Part shown: piece by piece, positions 34,379 through 43,549 of the stretch
Layout of the letters: each line of letters opens with the position of its first letter
Numbering within the stretch: the stretch's first letter is position 1
Assembly (NCBI RefSeq): GCF_047511655.1
Contig: NC_133387.1
Location: forward strand, 21,632,353 to 21,696,352
Direction: 5' to 3'
From: Castor canadensis
Lineage: Eukaryota > Chordata > Mammalia > Rodentia > Castoridae
DNA: 64,000 nucleotides
The notes under the pieces: model-generated
Told to the model about the DNA's origin: nothing
What the model saw: only the letters and a program-made list of their open reading frames with translations
The model's database searches: none
Program-made: the position numbers and the translations under genes

Positions 34379-35512
34379 CAACTGTATTTTTTATTTGACT
34401 CAAGCAACTTTTTGTTTCCAGGGTTTCTGCTTGATTCTTTTCTTTTCTTTTTTTTTGAGACTTCCCGTATCTTTATTAAACTCCTCTTCCATATCCTGTT
34501 CTATCTTCTTTATGTCATTTATCTTTTTTTAAAAAAATAATTTCCTTGGTTTCATTTCAGAGTTTGTTGAAATCCTCTTTGAGTTCATTTAGTTGTTTCT
34601 GTGTCTTCTCAAGATTTTTATCTGTGTTCTAGTGGGATTCATTGAGCTGTTTTTGTATGTCCTCTTATACCTCATTAAACATTCTTATCATTCTTCTCAC
34701 ATCAGTAACTGGGGATTCACCCCTTCACTTTCCACCAATTTCTCTATTGTGTTATAAGTAGCCGTTTGAGGAGTCATGTTCCCCTGCTTTCTTGTTTTCT
34801 CCGTGTTTCTATTGTGAGCTTTGCTCTTGTGTTGTTGATTAGTCAGTTGGGGGTTTTAATCACCTGTTACCTTTCCCTTGACTTACTTTCTATGTTCTGG
34901 CAAGTTCAGTTGTTAGCTAAGTTGTTGTAATGTTTCTGTTCACTGACCTGGAGGTATAACTTAGCAGTAACAAATTCACAGATTGAATGCCAAACCAGTT
35001 ATTTACTTAATATATAAAACCCTTGGCAATAATATCTGAAAACAGTGAGTACTGGGGAGATAAAAGTTGTTTGCATACAGATTGATACTTAGGTAATTAA
35101 AATGGTGGAACTAGAAGAGGAGATGAGGAGGGATGGGATGAGGGGGAGAAGAACTATGATGTGTGGGGATTATGGGGTAATAAGGCCCTGAGGTGTGTAA
35201 AGGTATAGTTCAGTCATTGTGGGGAGGGTGCTATTGTCAGGCATTACAGAAGGATAGGACAGATGGGGTAATGTGTAAAGTTGGCATAATAGACTACTCA
35301 GAGAGTGGTTAGTGTGGACCAGGTAGGGACAGTGGAGAGGAAAGAAGGGGGAGAAGAGAAAGATAAAGAGAAGGAAGGAAGAGAGACAAAAAGAAAAGAG
35401 AAAAAAATTAGGGGCAAGAAAAAAGAAATTAGAACAAGAGAAGGCTAAGCAAATTAAAATTTCAACAGAATGGAAAAAAAGGAGATTGGTAACAAAAAAT
35501 TTTTTTAAATAG

Positions 35513-35598
35513 AGCTGCAGGTGTGGCTCAAGTGGTAGAGTACCTGTTTTGCAAGCACAAAGCCCTGAGTTCAAACCCCAGTCCCACCAAAAAAAAAA

Positions 35599-35600
<2 letters not shown>
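35513..35600 (+). mobile_element. ID SINE
   Basis: 'gtggctcaagtggtagagta', 'aaagccctgagttcaaaccc' and an A9 tail; very close to the inferred consensus, so young. Confidence 0.88.
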
Positions 35601-35601
<1 letters not shown>

Positions 35602-35629
<28 letters not shown>

Positions 35630-35630
35630 T
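35602..35630. repeat. (AT)n microsatellite
   Basis: AT run directly after the ID tail. Confidence 0.9.
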
Positions 35631-36557
35631 CCAAATTTATGGAGAGTAGTGGATTTCCTCCCAGTTCAATGAGTGCTCTGGTGCTCTGCCTTTGATTTCT
35701 AATCTGGTGATGTCCTTTCTGACAGGGGCTTTCCCTGTGTCCCTGCCCTTCCTTAAGGTTGATATTCTGGGCTGTGTGGCAATCAGTGTTGCCCCCCTCT
35801 ACTAGACAGCTTTGGGGGGATCTGCTCATGGTGTTTAAGCCCAGGTTCTTCTTGATGAGGGAGGTGGGACAGTCTGAGTCAGCTTGTTTTTGTGGGCTGG
35901 TTCTCCAAAGCAGTCTTGTAAGGAACTGGTATGTGAGCTTGCCAGCCCCTTCTTCCCACAGGGCAAGCCTGGAATTAAGCTTTTTGGTTGACCACTTTTC
36001 CCTGGGAAGGCTATTAGTTTCAGCTCACTACCAGTTTCTCCAAGATGGTCAAATATGTCATTTTCCCCAGGCTGCAGCTGGGCCACCCCACTCCCACCAG
36101 GCAAGGGTGAAATTTTCCTTCCATTTATTAGGTCACCTCCTTTGTCCAGGAGGAGTACAATTTGTCCACAAGCTGAGCTGGACTATGAGTTTTCCTCCAG
36201 CAACTGGTGAAGCAAGCTGACCTGGAGGGGTTGTAATTTCACTCAATGGTACTCTGGAGTCCTCCTTGGTTGGCTCAGGCAGGCAACAGTTAGAGGTTCC
36301 ATGTCCATGAATTTTGGTGGGTTCAGGATATCCCAAGTGCTTGTATAACTTGTTTTTGCCATTCTTTGTGTTGAGCTTTTGCTCTTTGGAGCGAGAGAAA
36401 AAGAAGCCAGCAGGCAGGCTGACAAACTTGGGTTTCCAGGGCTGTTATATGCTCTAAAAATCTAATTTAAAGGTTGGTCATTCTATGTTATGTTCCCCTA
36501 TGTATTGGTGGTATCTTACTTGGCTAAAAAGCTAGGTTACTTGATCCTTGCTGCCAT

Positions 36558-36923
36558 TTTTAGAAATAAGACTCCCCCCTCCCCCGAAGAACAAGGAGTC
36601 ACAATTGAAGACACAGAAATGGAGAATTTTCACAGCAAGGCAAAATTTACTTCTGCAGAAGGGTGCATAGGCACATAGGCACAACATGCATGAGGCGCAG
36701 ACCATAGGTCTGCATTTTTATTCTTGATGCAATGGGGTCCTACCCCCTTTACTTAGATTGGTTGAGTTCAGGTGCACAATCTGCTCATGATTGGCTAATG
36801 CTACACTTGGGATTTGGGGGTGGGGTAGGTAGTAATTTCAGCACCAAAATGGAGTTCAGAACCTGGAACTGTAAGCAACTAAGATGGCAACACACTTTGA
36901 CAGAAAAGACTATTTTCTTAACA
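36558..36923 (-). repeat. 3' LTR of the endogenous retrovirus
   Basis: About 366 bp. In minus sense it starts TGTTAAG at 36923, next to the polypurine tract. It contains two CCAAT boxes (36790-36794 and 36757-36761, minus) and an AATAAA poly-A signal (36722-36717). It ends in TTATTTCTAAAA, where the 5' LTR has TTATTTCTAACA. Confidence 0.8.
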
Positions 36924-36936
36924 TTTCTCCCTCTTT
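36924..36936 (-). other. polypurine tract of the retrovirus
   Basis: Minus strand AAAGAGGGAGAAA immediately before the LTR start TGTTAAG, the usual plus-strand primer position. Confidence 0.75.
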
Positions 36937-38800
36937 AATATTATTTGACTCTATTTTAGCTGTACCCAACAATAATTGATATGATACATGAGTTTGTTTA
37001 GTTAGGGTGGTTTCTATCATCCTAAGAATTAGTCCCTGTGTACAGGGTATACCACAACACCCAATTAAATCCATTGCCCCAGATAAAACAATGAGGGATG
37101 TTAAGATTGAAGTCACCTCTCCCTTCTATTTTTTAAACCATTGTTCTAGCCAGTTGGTAAGGAGGTCATTTATCCCTGAGTTATTAGCCAGTTGTTTGAT
37201 AGGGCTATCAGGCCTTGGAGAGCCTTGGTTATGGTCCCATCTGGATCTGTGTTGTTGGGGGTGAATGTGCAACATTCTCCCTCAATCAGGACACATTACC
37301 TCCCCCCCTACCCCTTTTTCTGCCAGAATCATTTCTACAGCCATCTGGTTTTCCCATGCCATCTTACTAGTGGGGCCTAGTTGTTCTGCAATTCCCTTCA
37401 TTGTATCTCTAGTATAATTGACAAATCTCTGTTGGTTATAATAGATATAATTAGTCTAATTTACATTTTTATTAATAGTGAGCCACCAGAATAGTGCTGA
37501 TTCAAATCCTGCTGCTATTTGAATTTTTGCTTTGAATTTATCAGGGATTCCCCATGGGATCCCAATGGCATCTATGTAGACATGGGTAGGGAAGGTTTGG
37601 GTTTGGGAATGCCAGGGTGAAAGGGATAGCCAATTGGACTAAAGTTCAAGTCCCACTCCATTTGACTGGAAGAGTCTCAAATACAGGTTCACCATAATAG
37701 CACTAGACATCTTCCCTGGCGACAGTTACAGCAGACTTACTGCTCATTTCTTCAAAGGATCAGCCTTCATTGCACGTGGATGTGTTTCCCAGAAACTCCA
37801 GCTCTTTCCCCCCACCTAGAGAAGCAAGAGGCAAAGTTGAGCTTCAAGATGGGGGTCTAATAGACCCAAGCATCTTTAGCGTCTCATGGTCATTAATAAC
37901 AGGAAATAGTGACAAGGTCCTGCAAGACCCATTGCCCCAGGTTTTCCTTTCTTGGAAGAAGGCAATCATGAATGCACAGCAGCAGGGTCAATGGTCCATC
38001 CCAGAGGGAAAGAGACCACTTGGGGTTCTGGTCTTCCTGTCGCACATGTATAGCAATTGGTTTCATTTAAAGTGCAGACAAAATATTTAATCCATTTCAG
38101 CCTGGCATTCATTACCCCATAACCAGTTTTAATAGTTATAGTCTGTCTTAGATCTTCAAATTCCACTACAGTTATCCCAGACTGATTATATTAGAACTGT
38201 GAGATAGTGCTGGGGACAGGGCATTAGAGGGTGCTGTGGTAGCAGGTTCTTTGAGCAATTCTAGAGAAATGAACCTATGAGGTCAGTGTTCCCAATAAGA
38301 TTTGCTACTAATCCATAGCGCCTTAAGATGGATGGCTATGTGGTCATAGAATGGGGATCATTGATGTCAGCATTGGAGGAACTGACAATTGGAAGGAGGA
38401 GTAACTTTCTTAAGCTGGATTTTGTCCCTTAACTTCTTTCCCCAATTATCCATTCCTCATTACGTGGGGTAGTTGTAGGTTAGTGAGATATATACCCCAG
38501 GTGTACTCATCCAGCCTATCATGTCTCATCCAGAACAGGGGGTAACCACCTTCATAACTTCCCCTTTCATAACGAGTGGTGGGGTCTGCATACATATATA
38601 GAGTCTCAGCCCTAGTCTGGATATAATGCTATGAAGATCCACACAGGTTATTAAAACGCATGCATCAAATTCAATAGATATAGGGGAGGAGGTCTGAGCA
38701 ATACTGATAGTAGTCAGTCAGTTTCCAAATGGAAGAGGAATAACAGCCCTATTTCAGTCTCTTTAAAGTTACTTTTGTGTTACCAGGACTTGAAGATATG
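36925..38800 (-). pseudogene. retroviral env remnant
   Basis: The segment between the integrase end and the 3' LTR is of the length expected for a gammaretroviral env gene. On the minus strand, a stretch at about 37361-37314 resembles the ectodomain of a class I retroviral transmembrane subunit. A frame at 37116-36910 has a hydrophobic, cysteine-containing tail like the membrane anchor end. Stops and frameshifts break it throughout, so no functional protein can be made. Assignment rests on position plus these two short similarities. Confidence 0.6.
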
Positions 38801-38832
38801 GTCCCTCCTTCCTCCTTGGGAGCTCGTTTTAT

Positions 38833-39042
38833 TCAGGTGTAGTGGGTCCATCCCTTCTCAACAATATGTACTGCTGTCTTGGTAGTGAGTAACATCTGAT
38901 AAGGTCCCTCCCAGGATGACTCCAGTTTCTCTCCCCTCCAAGTCTGGATAAGGATGTAATCTCCCAGTTGGTGCAGATGCACTGGAAATTTGAGTGGTGG
39001 AGTCTGGGCCAGCAGTCCCTGTTGCCTAAGGAATGATAGCAC
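38833..39042 (-). pseudogene. retroviral integrase C-terminal remnant (pol)
   Basis: A 69-codon minus-strand frame resembles the C-terminal domain of gammaretroviral integrase: a basic strand with HQLGDYILI, then a Trp-Arg-Gly-Glu turn, a WEGPYQ motif and a closing GWTHYT. In intact viruses env overlaps or follows just after this point, as the layout here shows. Upstream pol coding (RT, RNase H, integrase core) is not recognisable. Confidence 0.8.
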
Positions 39043-39059
39043 TGGAGATCAAACACATA

Positions 39060-42000
39060 ATTTTGGAGAAACTGATCTATAAGCAAAGGTTATATTGCAA
39101 AAAGTTATAGTATTAACCTCACAATCAAATACAAAGAAACTTCCACCTTTACTGTAAGCAAATGATGTTTCTTGAACTATAGCTCCTTTAAATACCTTTT
39201 CTTACAGCTGGGATAAACTTATAGGCCTTAAGGGAAAAGAGGAATACCTCCACAGCCACGAGAGCCTTTTACCCTAAAATAAGTTACATTTGCTTCCCCA
39301 TAGGAGGCAATAGTCTGCATTGCTTTTTTCTTTTCAAATATAATGTTCTGCCATTTAGTTTCAAAGGCTTATCTAAATTTAAGATTACTAGGGCTGTTAA
39401 TTTAAATTTTTACATTTAGAGTAAGATTTAGCAAAGCTTTTAGACCTCTTCAAGCTTAGGGAGACAGGGTTAGTGCCCCTGGATAGAATTTTTATTTATT
39501 TTTTAATGACCAAGTGTTGGTCACTTTAAATTTTTATAACTTCAGTCCCATAAACTTTTGTATAGCATTTAAATGAAATTTATACATACAGCTCACACAT
39601 TTTTAGCATGATAAATGTATTAAAATCACTGAAAACACATTTAGTGAGGACTGTTTCCTAAAGGGTCAAAGCCTGAGGAGTTCCACAAGTAGTATTTTGA
39701 CTTTAGGAAATCCCTTAGGTAACTCTTAAATTACAGTCAACTTAATTACACACATAGACTTTTATAAGCTCCATCTATCATTCATTTTTAAGACTTACTC
39801 AGGACCTTTATGTGACATTCTGAACATTCTGATGATTTGTCCTTATTCCTCTTTATTTGGAACAATCTTTAGGACAAACCTTTCTTTACAAAATTCTTTC
39901 TCATCCAAAAGCACTCTTTCTCTCTTTAATTTTTTTTGAAACATATACTCAATACCTTTTTATATCCTTTCTCCTTGTGTCGACTTTGTAACTTGTTTTA
40001 AAATACCTTTTATAAGGATTTTAAATTTAAATAAAATTGTCTTTTTTAGTTAGCCTTATTTTTCTACACAGACCCATGAAGAAAGGCAGTTTTAAACTGT
40101 TTGTCTATAAAAGTAACTTAAAGACACATCCAATTGTGAAAGAGTTGAATGTAAGACAGGATGAAACAGACAAGATTACTGTCCATAAAATAATGCATGT
40201 ATTTTAGTTAGACTTGGTTGAAATAAAACTTTGAATCCCTGTTTTTTCTAAACAGTAGTGGCAGAAGAGGTGAGGGAGAGAAGAGAACAGAATCAGCAAT
40301 TCCTTTATATTAACTCTATATTAAGAATCATCTTAAAGTTGTTTGAACACACACATATGCAAAGAAAGTTTTAAATTAGGTATGCCATACATGTCAATTT
40401 AAGCATGCATAGATGACCTGGAGTTCCAGAACAATCATAAATGCAAGACTAATAGACATACACACAAAGACACATAAAAACAACTAGAGTGCACTCACAG
40501 AAGGACCTTTTAAACCATGTATAAGTAAGAATTTTCCTTAAGGTAGCAACAAGATAAGCTCAGGGCCTTTAATTTTTATGCAAATCACAGCAGATCTCTC
40601 TAAACCTCCTGTTTTAATATGTACCATCCCTTCCCCGCTAAAGACCAAAGTGGAATCCAAATTTCCCTGTTAGACAAATTGCAGAGACTCAAAATCAGTT
40701 TAAAAGTAACACAAATGGCTCAAAATACCAAAGTTGCAGTTGGAGTCTTTTAAGACCTAATTCTGAGGCATCTTAATGTTAGGTTTGGCCATATATATTT
40801 TTTTAATCCTTCCTTTTTAAAATTTTACACATTTGGTAGTAACCTTAGCACAGTAAGCAGTACTCATAAAATCCTAAGGGAGAATCAACAGGACTGCATT
40901 TTGTCCTATGCTGTCTCAATTTGCGCCTGGAGAAAAAAGACAGAAAGAAGGAAGCAAAGACAGAAATGGAGCCATGCACATCTGCATCTGTTCCCTTGAT
41001 TTGGAACAATTAATCTATACCTTTAAGGATGGACATCTCCTTACACCTTAACAAGCATGCTTATCTAAACCTGCAGTGATTTTTATGGAGGTGTCCCATT
41101 CTAATCATTGCACCTCCCCAGTCCTTATTGCTGGGTCCTGGACTTCCCCATCCTCTAGGAGGTCCTCTTATTAGGCATATTGAGACACACGACTAGGATC
41201 AAAGAGCAGGGTCTTAACTTAAAATGGCCTCTTTTAAGACTTCAGATTTACCCCTAGAGGGTGCTTTTTGAATAACCTCCAATAATAGTTTGCCTGTGCT
41301 ACAGCAACTTTGTTGTTAATTAAACCTTTTAAAGAAAATTTAGGAAGCCTAGTTTGGGGTGGAAAACTGGCATCCTATATCCTCTTCCAGAAAAAGGATA
41401 CAGGATGCATGAGTCCACCCTCTTAATTTACACCAAAAATGTTTTTTTAATCAGAATTGTATATCACGCAAGGAAAAGGGATTACATCTCCAATGAAGCA
41501 GGTGAAATCTGGCTATTTTAGTAACTATGGAAAGGTAGAATGAATTAGCCCATCAAGAGTTAATTTCAGGGAAGGAGCACTTATAACCATTAAAAAAAAT
41601 CCAAAAAACCCAAATGCCTTATCAAATCCATAACAGAACCCAAGAAGGGGGCTGTCTTGTTGTCTTTTAGCTAATTATGATTTAGTAATAACCTGGAATA
41701 CTAAGGTACAGATTTTAAACACATGGGCATTTGTAGGAGGTAAAGAAAAGCTTAGACAGAAAATTGAAATTCCCTCTCTGATCCCTCCAGCCTGTGTGCA
41801 CATGAGACTGAGGGCATGGGTCCAAAATCCCAACAGTGACCACGTGGTGTCTTGACCAGGAGAGTGAACAGACCAGCCTATGGTTGCCACCTGCAGTAAC
41901 CTGGACATGACCAACTCCTGGTTTGACATGTTTGTGATGGGGAAAGTGTCCCATCTTGAAAGCAAGACTTAAAGGGGTTAACTTAGTAGAGAGTTTAGAC

Positions 42001-42648
42001 AGATTTAGAAACTTAGAATTAGGTGGAAAACAATTCAGGAGAGGAAACAGCTCCAAACCTCAGCCACTTGCCATTTAGATTATTTTCACCTCCCTTAGAG
42101 CTCTTTTCACTTGTGGTGTTCCCCATTCCAGTCTACCTGGTTGGTGAGAATGCCTAGTAGATGCTCAGCCTCCCTAATTTCCTTGAGGTATCACACACAC
42201 CAACCCACGTGATTCATCCATTTCCGACTGACTCCCTTGCAGGACGATATCCAGTTTGTGGTGCTACTTGGCAATAAGCAGGTCAGTATAAGCCCTGGAC
42301 TAGGTCTGAACTGCTGTTAACTCGTATGTAGTTGCCTGGATATCTAAGGAACTGTGTTTCAGACCCGTTTCATTCACTGTCACACAACCTCCAAATCCTC
42401 CCCCACCACCAAGGAATATTTTGCCAGTTGATGGTGTTTCTTACCTTCCTCGGTCTGTGCATAGAATTTCTTGGTTGCCACGGTGCTTACTAAGGCCTTT
42501 TCTCCCTGTGTTGCTGAGACAATTTAGGTCAGGAACGAATTCCAGTCCAAGAGTGTTGGTCACCCAAAACCTGGGGCCACTGCAATGAGGTGGAAGGATT
42601 TATCTCCCTCAGGGGAAGGGTTTCTGAGCACTTCTCCTGGATGGAATT
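39060..42648 (-). other. internal retroviral segment without recognisable gag/pol
   Basis: About 3.6 kb between the integrase tail and the primer binding site, shorter than the roughly 5 kb of a normal gag-pol. It is AT-rich and, in its first 2.5 kb, shows no long frames. Minus-strand frames of 96 and 113 codons at 41675-42056 have no domain I recognise. It may be internally deleted or a replacement by non-coding sequence, as in VL30-like elements. Confidence 0.5.
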
Positions 42649-42666
42649 ATCCTGGATGAGCACCCA
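42649..42666 (-). other. retroviral primer binding site, tRNA-Pro type
   Basis: Minus strand TGGGTGCTCATCCAGGAT differs at 3 of 18 positions from the tRNA-Pro site of gammaretroviruses. Two of the differences are G to A, as expected from CpG decay. It lies 3 bases after the LTR end ..TAACA. Confidence 0.8.
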
Positions 42667-42669
42667 AAT

Positions 42670-42755
42670 TGTTAGAAATAAGAGCTGAGAAGATAACTGG
42701 GGTCACAATTGAAGACACAGAAATGGAGAATTGTCTTGTCAAGGCAACTTCTAGG
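42670..42755 (-). repeat. truncated 5' LTR of the retrovirus
   Basis: Only about 86 bp of the LTR end remain, alignable to 36558-36640 through 'gttagaaataag' and 'cacaattgaagacacagaaa'. The rest is lost where GAPDH sequence begins. Confidence 0.75.
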
Positions 42756-43430
42756 TGGCAATGGTCATATGAACTGTGGTCATGAATCCCTTCACAATTG
42801 TCATGGATGACTTTGGCCAGAGGGACTAAGAAGTTGGTGGTGCAGGAGGCATTGTTGATGATCTTGAAGGAATTGTCATATTCCTCATGCTTTGTATATC
42901 ATTGTATTATATTTATTTATAGTTTTTTTTTAATGACAGTACTGGGTTTTGGACTCAGGGCCTCACATTTACTAGGCAGGCACTCTTACTGCTTGAGCCA
43001 CTCTGCCAGCCCCCTCCTCATGCTTGGTGCCCATCACAAACATGAGTACATCAACAAAAAAGGCAGAGAAAATGGCCCTTTTGGTTCCACCCTTCAAGTG
43101 AGCCCCATTCTTCGATATGGTAGTGAAGACCCCTGTCAACTCTACAACATATTCAACACCAGCATCACCATATTTGATGTTGAGAAGATCTTGCTCCTGG
43201 AAGCTGGAAATAGTCTTCCCATTGATACCAAGCTTCCTGTTCTCAGTCTTGATTGTGCCGTGGAACTTGAAATGGGTGAATCATACTGAAATATGTGTAC
43301 CATGTAGTTGAGGTGAATGAAGGGGTCATTGATGGTGACAATACCCACTTTGCTGAATTTGAAAACAGCCCTCATGACCAGGTGCCCAGTACAGCCAAAT
43401 GCATTCACCCTTGGCTTTCACTGTCATGTC
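42756..43430 (-). pseudogene. GAPDH processed pseudogene, 5' half, truncated and interrupted
   Basis: The minus strand carries intron-less GAPDH (glyceraldehyde-3-phosphate dehydrogenase) sequence from the start codon region (43427-43425) onward. The frame includes ..INDPFIHLNYMVHIFQYDS.., and further along the complement of 'gttggtggtgcaggaggcat' (the SCTTNCLAP active-site region) and 'gtcatggatgactttggcca'. It stops near codon 165, where it abuts the retroviral LTR at about 42755; the 3' half is missing. A minus-strand ID SINE (42893-43015) interrupts it. Frameshifts and stops make it dead. Lack of introns shows it is a retrocopy. Sequence right of 43430 may be its 5' UTR but is not certain. 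Confidence 0.9.
42893..43015 (-). mobile_element. ID SINE inserted in the GAPDH pseudogene
   Basis: T-rich tail, 'tttggactcagggcctcaca' and 'actgcttgagccactctgcc' in reverse ID order. CCTCATGCTT flanks it at 42883-42892 and 43016-43025. Confidence 0.92.
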
Positions 43431-43549
43431 TCAGGGAAGTGGCTGGCACTGCAGGAAAAGATGCAGATGTCTGTCCAGTGTGGAGGAGTAAAGAGTCCCC
43501 ATCCAAGTTCTTCAATGAGAACATGCAAGTAGGAGGAAGTTAAGCTCCT

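Larger units (their letters stand above)
31960..34900 (-). mobile_element. older L1, minus strand, with broken ORF1 and ORF2
   Basis: From low to high coordinates this reads an L1 backwards: 3' UTR (31960-32430), ORF2 C-terminus (32440-32930, split by a SINE), a piece of the RT region (about 33000-33250), the ORF2 N-terminus with the endonuclease start (33483 down to 33277: ..SWANWIKNEDPTIHCLQETH..), and ORF1 coiled-coil sequence (about 33560-34800, split by an ID SINE). Large ORF2 segments are absent at about 32930 and 33260, so most of the endonuclease and RT is deleted. Stops and frameshifts throughout. Confidence 0.8.
34900..36450 (-). mobile_element. possible 5' UTR of the older L1
   Basis: This segment lies directly upstream (in minus sense) of the ORF1 remnant and has GC-richer, non-coding sequence with GA-rich tracts (35340-35450). 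Position suggests an L1 5' UTR, which would make the element nearly full-length before its deletions. I cannot confirm this by similarity. The open frames here (219 codons at 35170-35829 minus; 153 codons at 35759-36220 plus) have no recognisable domain. Confidence 0.35.
36558..42755 (-). mobile_element. decayed gammaretrovirus-like endogenous retrovirus (ERV1-type)
   Basis: A minus-strand provirus relic of about 6.2 kb. From its 3' end it contains a 3' LTR (36558-36923), a polypurine tract (36924-36936), an env remnant (about 36925-38800), the C-terminal end of integrase (38833-39042), a long segment without recognisable gag or pol, a tRNA-Pro-type primer binding site (42649-42666) and a truncated 5' LTR (from 42670). 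The two LTR ends share 'tagaaataag' and 'cacaattgaagacacagaaa'. All coding parts are broken by stops and frameshifts. No intact viral gene is present. Confidence 0.85.

Noticed and set aside
35170..36220. Long frames of 219 (minus) and 153 (plus) codons
   Set aside because: The minus frame runs through an ID SINE and an AT microsatellite, and neither frame has a recognisable domain; most likely L1 5' UTR sequence.
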